Program-made: the position numbers and the translations under genes
NCBI GenBank assembly: GCA_022769185.1
Contig: JALEKG010000090.1
Span: forward strand, 62,001-126,000
Reading direction: 5' to 3'
Length of the DNA stretch: 64,000 nt
DNA from: Dorea sp.
Lineage (GTDB): Bacteria; Bacillota; Clostridia; Lachnospirales; Lachnospiraceae
Notes under the pieces: model-generated
Told to the model about the DNA's origin: nothing
The model's database searches: none
Seen by the model: the letters and a program-made list of their open reading frames with translations, nothing else
Shown: positions 18,350-27,454 of the stretch, in pieces
Layout of the letters: every line of letters starts with the position of its first letter
Numbering within the stretch: the first letter of the stretch is position 1

Positions 18350-18905
18350 TTTCTGAAAAAAGATCTGGATTCAAAGATATTTAACCTAGGGGCTAATAAA
18401 GAAAGCCTGCGGACTATATTAAGTGGATTTTTTGAAAGGGAAGGAACAGATGCAGAGTGAGAATCTGCTGGAAGATTACTAGACAGAGAAGCGAGATTGA
18501 ATGCCAAAATTCAGAAGAGTGAGAAAAGAGGCTGATTGGGAGTTTTGCGATTTCTGATCGGCTTTTTCATGCTCTTTTTCAGATAGTAAAAGATGAAGTG
18601 GTGTGGTAGAATAAATCTGAATAAAATACAAGGTCAAGGTAAAAATGACAGAAGAAGAAAATAAAATTTGCAGGAAGATTCACTTATATTTGGTAGATAT
18701 TCTTGGGAAAAATGTTGAACCTGATATTTTTGTGCAGACATCACTAATACATTTGGGTAAATATTATTTTGATAAATTGTTAGATGTAGATAATGCAGGA
18801 GATACTCTAATCTAATAAGTAAGCGGGTTCATTTTTGAACTATCGTTACATGGAAATATTTTGGGATGATTTAATGCAAAATACGAAAGAAGGGAGTTCA
18901 AGAAG

Positions 18906-19238
18906 ATGAAGAGTACGCGTGATATAATACTGGAATTTTCACAACAAGTTAAGCAACTCCTTCGGAAGAAGATGACAAAAATTATTCTTTATGGGTCTTA
19001 TGCTCGTGGAGATAATAGAGAAAATTCGGATATTGACATTATGGTATTAACTACCCTTACAGATGATGAAATAGATAAGATAGAGACATCCATTTTTGAC
19101 TTAGCTTTTGATTTTCAAATGGAATATGATATTGATATTAGTGTGATTGTAAAAAATGAGGATCATTTTAATTATTGGCTCGGAGCAATACCATTTTATG
19201 ATAATGTACAGAACGAGGGAATTGTTCTGAATGGATGA
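18906..19238 (+). CDS. MNT-type nucleotidyltransferase domain protein (antitoxin of HEPN/MNT pair)
   Basis: 'IILYGSYARGDNRENSDIDIMVL' GSxxRG..SDID motif. Confidence 0.85.
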   Translation: MKSTRDIILEFSQQVKQLLRKKMTKIILYGSYARGDNRENSDIDIMVLTTLTDDEIDKIETSIFDLAFDFQMEYDIDISVIVKNEDHFNYWLGAIPFYDNVQNEGIVLNG

Positions 19239-19332
19239 TAGAGTGAAAGAGTTAAGGAGCTATGATCATATGGGATTTGTAATGGTAAATGATTATGTAC
19301 AAAAATGCAATTTTTCTGTTTTCCAATTGTGA
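19231..19332 (+). pseudogene. probable truncated HEPN partner (33-codon remnant)
   Basis: ATG overlaps the MNT stop; MDDRVKELRSYDHMGFVMVNDYVQKCNFSVFQL* begins like HEPN partners but stops at 33 aa. Confidence 0.45.
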
Positions 19333-19390
19333 TAAGGAAAGGCAATAAAAAAGAATTGTTTGTTTAACGGAAGATTTCCCGGAGGAATGT

Positions 19391-19681
19391 ATGATTGGAA
19401 AGAGTGTAACGGTGATTGTTGATAGACCATTGGGCAGTTATCATCCTGAACATACGGATATGTACTACCCGATAAATTATGGCTATGTAGAAGGTATTAT
19501 GGCAGCAGATGGGGAAGAACAGGATGCATACATACTGGGTGTGGATAAAGCAGTAAATGAATTTACAGGAAAAATAATTGCTATTGTTCAAAGAAAAGAA
19601 GATGTTGAGGAAAAATGGGTTGTTGCGCCTGAAGATAAGATTTATACCAAACAAGAAATATGGGAACAGATTTATTTTTAA
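19391..19681 (+). CDS. short inorganic pyrophosphatase-like protein
   Basis: 'GSYHPEHTDMYYPINYGYVEGIMAADGEEQDAYILG' resembles the family I PPase core; only 96 aa. Confidence 0.7.
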   Translation: MIGKSVTVIVDRPLGSYHPEHTDMYYPINYGYVEGIMAADGEEQDAYILGVDKAVNEFTGKIIAIVQRKEDVEEKWVVAPEDKIYTKQEIWEQIYF

Positions 19682-19755
19682 GAGAAGTATTTTGAGTGTG
19701 AGATTGTGATGTAAAAATTTTAAAAATATATTTAATGAAAAAGGAGACTATCGGA

Positions 19756-20276
19756 ATGGCGTTAGAAACGAAACGGCTTTTTTTGCGTCCGTGGAAAGAA
19801 AGTGATTATGAGAGTTTATATCAATATGCAAAAAATCCAGATGTAGGACCGATTGCAGGCTGGCCTCCGCATCAAAGCTTAGAGGAAAGTAGGGATGTAA
19901 TAAAAATGTTTTTTGCGGACAAGAATGTTATGCAGTTTGTCTAAAAGCAGATAACATTGCAATCGGCTGCATTGAACGGAAGCTCAATGGACATACCGAT
20001 ATGACAGAAAGAGATGATGAATGTGAGTTGGGCTATTGGATTGGAAAAAAGTTTTGGGGACAGGGAAAGATTCCAGAAGCTTCGGCAGAGTTGATTCGTC
20101 ATGGGTTTGAAGACTTGAATATGAAAATCATCTGGTGTGGGTATTATGATGGCAATGAGAAATCCAGAAGAGTTCGGTAAAAACTTGGATTTCTCTATCA
20201 TCATACCTGTAATGATGTTCCAGTGCCTCTTATGAATGAAACAAGAATCAGCCATACCAATTATTTGACAAATTAG
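19756..20276 (+). pseudogene. GNAT acetyltransferase pseudogene
   Basis: '[39 protein letters not shown]' continues after a frameshift near 19940 as 'KADNIAIGCIERK...ECELGYWIGKKFWGQG', with a further stop in 'NEKSRRVR*KLGF'. Confidence 0.8.
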
Positions 20277-20286
20277 GGGTCTGTTA

Positions 20287-20315
20287 TTGACGCTATTGTA
20301 TAAAATTAGTATAAT
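20287..20315 (+). promoter_or_regulatory. promoter TTGACG-N17-TATAAT for toxin-antitoxin operon
   Basis: Hexamers read directly 41 nt upstream of the antitoxin ATG. Confidence 0.7.
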
Positions 20316-20355
20316 ATGATTAGAATATTACTATCAAAAACAAGGAGGTGCTGTT

Positions 20356-20622
20356 ATGAATATACGTCCATCGGCAGCAATCCGTCAGAATTATAATGAG
20401 ATTGCTGATTTGTGTAGAAAAACTGAAGAACCAATTTTCCTGACGAAAAACGGTGAGGGAGATTTGGTGGTTATGGATATTGAAACCTTTAACAGACGGG
20501 AGAAGATGTTGAGGCTTAGAGAAGAACTTTTATCCGTCGAGGAAGACAGACTTGCGGGAAGAACAGGATGTACGCTTGATGAACTGGATTCTTATCTGGA
20601 TGATATGATTGACGAGGTATAG
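20356..20622 (+). CDS. Phd/YefM family antitoxin
   Basis: 'IRPSAAIRQNYNEIADLCRKTEEPIFLTKNGEGDLVVMDIETF'. Confidence 0.9.
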   Translation: MNIRPSAAIRQNYNEIADLCRKTEEPIFLTKNGEGDLVVMDIETFNRREKMLRLREELLSVEEDRLAGRTGCTLDELDSYLDDMIDEV

Positions 20623-20625
20623 TAT

Positions 20626-20943
20626 ATGGAAGGCAATATAAAGTACAAAGTCATTGTTTCGGACAGAGCGAAAAGAATGTTGGGGACTCATATTCGGTTC
20701 ATGGCACAGGTTAGCAAAGATGCAGCAAAAGAGAAGAAAAAAGAAATTATGAAGGCATTGCGTTCACTTTCCCATATGCCACAACGTTTCCCATTTTTTG
20801 AGGAAATGTATATACCACCCAATAAATATCACAAAATGTTTGTGGAAAAATGGTATCTTGTCCTTTACCAGATTAAAGATGATACAGTGTATGTAGATTA
20901 CATTCTGGATTGTCGCAAGGACTATAATTGGCTTATTCAATAA
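20626..20943 (+). CDS. RelE/ParE family toxin
   Basis: 'YKVIVSDRAKRMLGTHIRFMAQVSKDAAKEKKKEIMKALRSL...VYVDYILDCRKDYNWLI'; adjacent to the antitoxin. Confidence 0.88.
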   Translation: MEGNIKYKVIVSDRAKRMLGTHIRFMAQVSKDAAKEKKKEIMKALRSLSHMPQRFPFFEEMYIPPNKYHKMFVEKWYLVLYQIKDDTVYVDYILDCRKDYNWLIQ

Positions 20944-20971
20944 ATCAGGGAATATACGGAATCATTTTTTT

Positions 20972-21000
20972 GGACTGTCGATGTGACAGTTCTTTTTTTA
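20972..21000 (+). terminator. intrinsic terminator
   Basis: GGACTGTC gatgt GACAGTTC TTTTTTT. Confidence 0.85.
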
Positions 21001-21020
21001 TGGATATGTGAGCATACAGG

Positions 21021-21065
21021 TTGACATTATAAATAGCATACACTATAATGGCTAATGAGATTAGC
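21021..21065 (+). promoter_or_regulatory. promoter TTGACA-N17-TATAAT plus operator GCTAATgagATTAGC (21051-21065)
   Basis: Consensus promoter; inverted repeat directly after the -10 and upstream of tetR. Confidence 0.85.
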
Positions 21066-21089
21066 TAACAAAGAGAAAGGGATAGCTGA

Positions 21090-21668
21090 ATGAAAGTTGG
21101 ATTAGATAAAGAGAAAATTATTGAAGCTGCGGCTAATATGGTAGATGAAAAAGGGATTGCGAATGTAACCATGAAAGTGTTAGCAACAGAATTGGGGATA
21201 AAATCTCCGTCGTTGTATAAGCATTTTAATGGTGGGCTTGACGAATTGAACAAGGAACTGATGTTGTATGGCTGGCGTTCTTTGGAAAGTGAAATAATAA
21301 GAGCCGCCATAGGTAAAGCAAAGGACGACGCGATTATAGCAATCTGCTATGCCTATCGGAATTTTGTTTCCGAACACAAAGGATTGTTTGAAGCTATGCA
21401 ATGGTATAATATGTATCAATTGGAGGAACATCTGCAAGCGACCAAAGGAACGGTGTCAGTACTGTTCCAAGTGCTGGAAGCCTATGGATTGACTGAGGAA
21501 GAAAAAGTACATATTGTCCGTATGCTCCGAGGGTTTTTACAAGGATTTGCTTCTATTGAGAGCCACGGAGGATATGGAAATCCCATATCTCAAGATGAAA
21601 GTTTTGATTTTGCATTGAACACGATACTGAACGGTATTCGTGATTTGCAAGGAGGAACAGAACAATGA
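21090..21668 (+). CDS. TetR/AcrR family regulator
   Basis: 'DKEKIIEAAANMVDEKGIANVTMKVLATELGIKSPSLYKHF' HTH. Confidence 0.93.
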   Translation: MKVGLDKEKIIEAAANMVDEKGIANVTMKVLATELGIKSPSLYKHFNGGLDELNKELMLYGWRSLESEIIRAAIGKAKDDAIIAICYAYRNFVSEHKGLFEAMQWYNMYQLEEHLQATKGTVSVLFQVLEAYGLTEEEKVHIVRMLRGFLQGFASIESHGGYGNPISQDESFDFALNTILNGIRDLQGGTEQ

Positions 21669-22437
21669 AACAATTATTGAAAAATATAAGCCCATTTAAC
21701 AACCGAACGGAAATGCCAACGGCATTATTTATTATAAAGAAAATTCTTGCTTTTTGGGTATGTTGCATTGCGGGACTGTTTATTACCGAGGGCGTTGTTA
21801 TACTCTTACATTTTGCGCTCGGTAAGAATATGCTTGTTATTTTATCGGTGCTATTGTAGGCGTTATTCTGCTTGCTGTTTCTGTCTTAGCTATTGTTTTG
21901 ACGGGAAACATTGAATATCACGGATTTTTTGAAAATGCCGATATTCTTATGATTATGCTCTTAATCGGCGGATTTATCGTTCAAGAAGCAACAGAAGAAA
22001 TCCTTTGCCGGGGAATTGTGTTGCACGCGCTCAAAGATAAAACTTCGGTTTGGATTGCAATAGCAGTCAGCACGATTATGTTTATTATGCCGCACTGGGC
22101 ATCTTTATTTGCGGGCGGCACAATTTATGGTGTCATTGGCGTAGCCAACCTTGTACTGATTTCGATCATTTTTTCACTCCTGACTATTCGCTTTAAGAGT
22201 ATTTGGGCAGCTTGCGGCTTACACTCTTTTTGGAACGCTGTACTGTATTGTATTCTCGGATTGAATTTAAGCGGAAATGATGAAACGGTTACGGCTATCT
22301 TCAATATGCAATCCGTAGGTAAGAATATATGGAACGGTGGCGAATACGGTATTGAAGCAAGTATGGTTACCACTGTTGTATTAATATTTTCAGCCGCATT
22401 GATTTGGTATATAGGGAGTAGAGCTGTTAGCGCTTGA
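21665..22437 (+). pseudogene. CPBP family intramembrane protease, frameshifted
   Basis: Two ORFs (21665-21859, 21898-22437); reading 'FIGAIVGVILLAV' in another frame bridges them. 'QEATEEILCRGIVLHAL' and 'IMFIMPHW' motifs retained. Confidence 0.8.
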
Positions 22438-22508
22438 AAGAGAATTTGTGTTCCGAAGATAGGATATCAGGGCAATCAGATTTTGGAAGATGGATAATAA
22501 TTAAAATT

Positions 22509-22540
22509 ACCGGCTGTTTTTTAACACAGCCGGTGATTTT
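22509..22540. terminator. bidirectional intrinsic terminator
   Basis: ACCGGCTG ttttttaaca CAGCCGGT gATTTTT. Confidence 0.85.
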
Positions 22541-22543
22541 TGT

Positions 22544-23656
22544 CTACAGGTTATTTATAAATTTATTGATAAAATAGATTCCGGCTCCTACAGCGGAGGC
22601 AGCGGTTTTATAATAGCAGCATCGTATATAATCTGCATTTTTTTCAAAAGGGTTCAATTCAATTGCTTTTTGACGAAATTCTTCGATGTAATCGTTCAGA
22701 TGAGAACCAACCGTTCCGCCAAGAATGATGTCACAGTCATAGCACATGCGGATAGTGTTTACTGCAAGTGCAAGGTAAGACAGATATTCATCAAATACGC
22801 GGGCATATCCTTTATTTCCAGATTCGAGTTCAGCAAAAAAGTTTTCCAGATTGCCATCTGTAAAATCAGACAATACTTTTGCGGAGCAGTATGCATCCAG
22901 ACATCCATAACGTCCGCAATAACATTTCTTTCCATTTGGGACTATGCAGATGTGCCCGAACTCAGACGCTTTATAATTGTCACCTGGAAAAAGCTCTGTT
23001 GCGTTCATCAAGGCTCCTCCGACACTGCTGCTCAAAGATATATAGGCTGATGTCCGGCTAGATCGATATTTCCAGCTCTCTGCCAGTCCTGCAGAACTGG
23101 CATCGTTGAAGAGCAGAAATGGATACTGAAGTCTGGACTTAATATGCAGGTAAACATTTCGAGAAATGTTGATGACAGCTGTGTACCATATGGTTTTATG
23201 GTCGGATTCAACGATGACAGGAAGTGATATTCCGACACCTAGAAGTTTGTTCCTGTCTAAATTATGAGAATCTAACAAAAGCTCTAATTCATTACACATA
23301 TTTTCATAGTAAATAGTGCTGTCCTCGAATGGACAGCGCATTCTTTTCTGCGCAATAATATCTAGATTTAAATTAATGAGAACTATAGACAGATGATTTC
23401 TTGTAATATCAATGCCAACAGCATATCTGGCATCTGGGATGCATTCAAATACATTGGCTTTTCTGCCGCCGGACGACTGATAAGAGCCCGCAATGTGTAC
23501 TAAATTCATTTCAATTAATGTATTGAGATTTTGTGTAATAGTCGGAAGGCTGAGTCCGAGATGATTGGAAATTTGCTGTCTGGAACATTGCCTCTCCTTA
23601 AATATAAATCGATAGATATTCCCCAAATTTTTTGTTTTATGTTTTCCCTCTTCCAT
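22544..23656 (-). CDS. ROK family transcriptional regulator (XylR/NagC-like)
   Basis: N-terminal wHTH 'CSRQQISNHLGLSLPTITQNLNTLIEMNLV'; ROK zinc motif 'CYCGRYGCLDAYCS'. Confidence 0.92.
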   Translation of the reverse strand: MEEGKHKTKNLGNIYRFIFKERQCSRQQISNHLGLSLPTITQNLNTLIEMNLVHIAGSYQSSGGRKANVFECIPDARYAVGIDITRNHLSIVLINLNLDIIAQKRMRCPFEDSTIYYENMCNELELLLDSHNLDRNKLLGVGISLPVIVESDHKTIWYTAVINISRNVYLHIKSRLQYPFLLFNDASSAGLAESWKYRSSRTSAYISLSSSVGGALMNATELFPGDNYKASEFGHICIVPNGKKCYCGRYGCLDAYCSAKVLSDFTDGNLENFFAELESGNKGYARVFDEYLSYLALAVNTIRMCYDCDIILGGTVGSHLNDYIEEFRQKAIELNPFEKNADYIRCCYYKTAASAVGAGIYFINKFINNL

Positions 23657-23933
23657 GATTTTCCTCCTATAGTTTCATTATAAACGAAAAATAAAAAATA
23701 TAAAGTATTTATCTGAAAATACCCGTAAACATATGGAAATGTACGGATGCATAATGACAATTAAGTAATTGAATTTGTGAAACAGGGCGTGAAAAAGAAT
23801 ACTTTTAAAAATAATTTATAAAAGGTGTGTTAAAAAATAAACAAATTAACGAATTAAAATAAATAAAATTAGTAGTTTTGTATAAAAAATAAGAAAATAA
23901 AGTGTTGAAAATGAACAAACTTAAATAAAATAA

Positions 23934-23962
23934 TTGACAAAAGTATTTTCCGGATGTACTAT
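23934..23962 (+). promoter_or_regulatory. promoter TTGACA-N17-TACTAT in the long AT-rich intergenic region
   Basis: Hexamers read directly. Confidence 0.6.
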
Positions 23963-24207
23963 GGTTTTGAGATGTGAAATAGTTGAAAATTTTAATAAAA
24001 TGGAAAGCAAATTATATTGATGGGAAAGTGTTATGATTCTTGTATCAAGAAGGATTCTTTGTAAAATGAAGCAAAAAATGTGAAGTAAGATGTTAAAAAC
24101 TACTTCAAAATGAAATGAAAATTAATGAAATTTATAAATAATGCACAAAAAACAAAGAGATGAGTTACCTGAAAATGTTTAAAAACTATGTAAAAAAAAT
24201 GCAGTAT

Positions 24208-24236
24208 TTACTTCATTTTTGCTTTGTAGATATAAT
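24208..24236 (+). promoter_or_regulatory. promoter TTACTT-N17-TATAAT upstream of the RpiR gene
   Basis: Hexamers read directly; 42 nt upstream of ATG 24278. Confidence 0.65.
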
Positions 24237-24277
24237 TGTTATTAGAAAAGAGATTGCGGAAAGTTGGGTAGGAACGA

Positions 24278-25114
24278 ATGCATGAAATATTGGAAAAAAT
24301 CTCGAAAATAGCGCCTTCGTTACCTCGTGCTCAGAAGACGATCGCAGAGGCTTTAATGGAGAATCCGGAAGCAATAGAACGTATGACTTTGGCAGAAATT
24401 TCAAGGGAATCCGGAACAAGTGAAGCATCGATTATCCGCTTTTGCAGGGAATTGGGCTTTAGTGGATATACAGCACTAAAAGAAGCTTTTGTTCTGGCAA
24501 ATCAGAATGAATCATCTTCAGAAATCAATATTGATAAACATGACAGCATGATGGATATTCTGAATAAATTGTATAAAAACAATATGGAAGTTCTGAGTGA
24601 GACTTTGGCAATCAGTGAGAATCAGTATGAGAAAGCTCTTACAGCTTTGCTAAAAGCAAAATCAATCCATTTTTTTGCGGTGGGTGATGCCTATATGGCA
24701 GCGAATCTGTCATATATGAAGTTTAAACGTATCGGCGTCAGCTGTTCTGCAGAACAGGATATTATGCTTCAGATGATTACCGCCAGTAATTTGACCAAGA
24801 ATGATGTTGCGATTGCTGTATCTTATGAAGGACGGAGCAAGAATGTTGTGGATGCGATCAGAATTGCGAAAGAAAGAGGAGCTACAACGATCAGTGTTAC
24901 AAGACGGCACAAATCCCCTCTTTTGGACTATACGGATATTAGACTTCTGGTTTCGGCGAAGGATCTGACGTTCGGAAGAGATAAGATTACAAGAAGAATT
25001 GCAGATCAGTTTATTCTGGAAGCTCTTTATCTTGGTTATGAGTCAAGGATGGATAGTAAAGCGAAAGAGAGAATCAAATATACGCAGCTTGCTATTAATA
25101 ATAACAAGATATAA
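24278..25114 (+). CDS. MurR/RpiR family transcriptional regulator (HTH + SIS)
   Basis: 'PRAQKTIAEALMENPEAIERMTLAEISRESGTSEASIIRFCRELGFSGYTALKEAF' and a C-terminal SIS domain. Confidence 0.93.
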   Translation: MHEILEKISKIAPSLPRAQKTIAEALMENPEAIERMTLAEISRESGTSEASIIRFCRELGFSGYTALKEAFVLANQNESSSEINIDKHDSMMDILNKLYKNNMEVLSETLAISENQYEKALTALLKAKSIHFFAVGDAYMAANLSYMKFKRIGVSCSAEQDIMLQMITASNLTKNDVAIAVSYEGRSKNVVDAIRIAKERGATTISVTRRHKSPLLDYTDIRLLVSAKDLTFGRDKITRRIADQFILEALYLGYESRMDSKAKERIKYTQLAINNNKI

Positions 25115-25127
25115 AGGGGAATATCTT

Positions 25128-25787
25128 ATGCCAAAACTTGCACCATCACTACTTGAAGCGGATTATTGTTTTCTATACGACCAGTTAAAGATTATGGAAA
25201 AGGCTGGTGCCGATTATGTACATATTGATGTCATGGATGGAGCTTTTGTCCCGAATCTTGCACTGGGAATGAAAGAGATTCAGAGTATACGACCGGTGAC
25301 AGAACTTGTTTTTGATGTACATATGATGGTGAATGAGCCGATACGTTATGTCAGACAGATGAAAGAAGCCGGGGCTGATATTATTACCGTTCATCTGGAA
25401 GCATGTGAAGATCCGCAAGAGACAATCCTGGCAATAAAAGAGACTGGAGTCAAAGCCGGAATCGTATTGAAGCCTGACACAAAGCTAAGTGAATTGAGTG
25501 AAGCGATCATTTCGATGGTGGATGTAGTCCAGCTTATGACTGTACAGCCCGGGCTTGCGGGACAGAAATTTATTCCAGAATCATTGAATAGGATAAAGGA
25601 GCTTCGAGATAGGATCGATCGGGAAAATCCAGGGTGTGAGATTGAAGTAGATGGTAATATAGGAGTACATAATGTGCAGGATGTCGTGGCAGCAGGTGCG
25701 ACTGTGATTGTTTCTGGGAAAGCACTTTTTGATGGTGATCTTGGGAAAAATATTTCAGAAATGAAAAGATTAATAGAGTCAATTTGA
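25128..25787 (+). CDS. rpe: ribulose-phosphate 3-epimerase
   Basis: 'LAPSLLEADYCFL', 'VHIDVMDGAFVPNLALG', 'DVHMMV', 'MTVQPGLAGQKFI', 'VDGNIG'. Confidence 0.93.
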   Translation: MPKLAPSLLEADYCFLYDQLKIMEKAGADYVHIDVMDGAFVPNLALGMKEIQSIRPVTELVFDVHMMVNEPIRYVRQMKEAGADIITVHLEACEDPQETILAIKETGVKAGIVLKPDTKLSELSEAIISMVDVVQLMTVQPGLAGQKFIPESLNRIKELRDRIDRENPGCEIEVDGNIGVHNVQDVVAAGATVIVSGKALFDGDLGKNISEMKRLIESI

Positions 25788-25804
25788 TACAAAGGAGGTA
25801 TAGC

Positions 25805-27331
25805 ATGAAGCATTTGATTGGAGTGGATTTGGGAACAAGCGCAACCAAGACGATCATGATGAATGAAAAAGGTGAAATTGTTGCTTCAGCAAGTTATGCA
25901 TATCCATTGTATGAGCCGGCGAACGGCTGGGCCGAGCAGGATCCACATGACTGGAAAGAGGCTGTACTTACCACAATCAGGGAAGTGGTGGACAAGTCGA
26001 AAGTCGCAAAAGAAGATGTGGCGGGAATCGGACTTTCCGGACAGATGCACGGGCTTGTGATGTTGGATGAAAATAATGAAGTAATCACACGTTCAATCAT
26101 CTGGTGTGATGCAAGATCTGACAAGCAGGTGGATGAGCTCCTGGAGGCTATGCCAATGGAAAAATGGCTGGAGATTACCAATAACCCGCCATTGGCGAAC
26201 TGGACGGCGGGAAAGATCTTGTGGATGAGAAAGAATCGTCCGGAATTATATACAAAATGCAGACATATTCTTCTGCCGAAAGATTATGTCCGTTATGAGA
26301 TGACGGGAGTATTCGCAACGGATGTGTCGGATGCAACAGGAATGCAGCTTTTGGATGTAAAGAACAGATGCTGGTCTGATGAAGTGCTTGAAAAATTAGG
26401 AATTGATAAGTCCATGCTGGCAGATGTATATGAAAGCCCAGAGGTTACCGGACATTTACTTCCTGAAATAGCGGAAAAGATGGGACTTACAACGGATACG
26501 GTGGTCGTGGCAGGTGGAAGTGACAATGCCTGTGCAGCTCTCGGTACAGGAGTCGTACATGAAGGACAGGCATTTACGACAATAGGTACTTCGGCAGTTG
26601 TATATACACATCTGGAACATTATACGACAGTGCCGGGTGGAGGATTACATATGTGCTGTTGTGCAGTACCCGGGTGCTGGCATACGATGGGAGGCCCACA
26701 GTCAGCAGGATTATCTGTTGAATGGTTTAAAAATCAATTCTGCAAAGACTTGATGGAACAGGCGAAAGCAGAAAATAAAGGATTTTATGATTTGATGAAT
26801 GAACTTGCAGAACAGGTCCCGATCGGAAGTGATAAACTAATCTATCTTCCGTTTTTAATGGGAGAAAGAACTCCACATATGGAACCAAAGTACAGAGGTG
26901 CTTTCCTTGGTCTCAATACAGTACATACACAGGCGCATATGCTGAGAGCAATTATGGAAGGTATTGTATACTGTCTAGCCGATTGTAACCAGATGCTGAA
27001 GGATCAGGGAATCCATGTAAATGTAATGAGAGCCTGCGGAGGTGGAAGTAAAAGCCTTCTCTGGAGAAAAATGATGGCTGCGCTTTTCGAGTGTGATGTA
27101 AGAACACTTGAGCAGGAAGAAGGTCCTGCATATGGGGGCGCAATTCTTGCAGGAGTTGGTGCAGGAGTATTTTCGAGTGTTCAGGATGCATGTGATGCAT
27201 TTATTAAGGAGAAAGACAGTATCTCCATGGACGAACAAGCCGCAGCAGCTTATAAAAAATATCATAAGATCTATAACCAGATGTATGAAGCATTGCTGAA
27301 TCCATATCTGGAACTTGCTGAGGTCGAGTAG
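25805..27331 (+). CDS. xylB: FGGY kinase, xylulokinase-type
   Basis: 'GVDLGTSATKTIM', 'GLSGQMHGLVMLD', 'GGGSKSLLWRKMMA'. Confidence 0.88.
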   Translation: MKHLIGVDLGTSATKTIMMNEKGEIVASASYAYPLYEPANGWAEQDPHDWKEAVLTTIREVVDKSKVAKEDVAGIGLSGQMHGLVMLDENNEVITRSIIWCDARSDKQVDELLEAMPMEKWLEITNNPPLANWTAGKILWMRKNRPELYTKCRHILLPKDYVRYEMTGVFATDVSDATGMQLLDVKNRCWSDEVLEKLGIDKSMLADVYESPEVTGHLLPEIAEKMGLTTDTVVVAGGSDNACAALGTGVVHEGQAFTTIGTSAVVYTHLEHYTTVPGGGLHMCCCAVPGCWHTMGGPQSAGLSVEWFKNQFCKDLMEQAKAENKGFYDLMNELAEQVPIGSDKLIYLPFLMGERTPHMEPKYRGAFLGLNTVHTQAHMLRAIMEGIVYCLADCNQMLKDQGIHVNVMRACGGGSKSLLWRKMMAALFECDVRTLEQEEGPAYGGAILAGVGAGVFSSVQDACDAFIKEKDSISMDEQAAAAYKKYHKIYNQMYEALLNPYLELAEVE

Positions 27332-27366
27332 CTATAAAACTTAAAAATAGATGAGAAACACGTATA

Positions 27367-27388
27367 TAAACAACGTTTAAGTTGTTTA
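27367..27388. promoter_or_regulatory. perfect inverted repeat TAAACAAC GTTTAA GTTGTTTA, candidate operator
   Basis: 8-bp arms, 6-bp spacer, in the gap before the ABC transporter genes. Confidence 0.5.
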
Positions 27389-27454
27389 AAGACTATGATT
27401 GCGTTTGGGAAAAATGTGAGATTAGTTTTATTAAAAAGAAAGAGAGGGATGAGA

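Noticed and set aside
19744-19760. GGAGACTATCGGAA before the GNAT pseudogene resembles the GGGGACTATCGGAACA hairpin arm at 42793
   Set aside because: Only one arm and about 13 nt of similarity; no paired arm nearby, so a shared repeat element is not supported.
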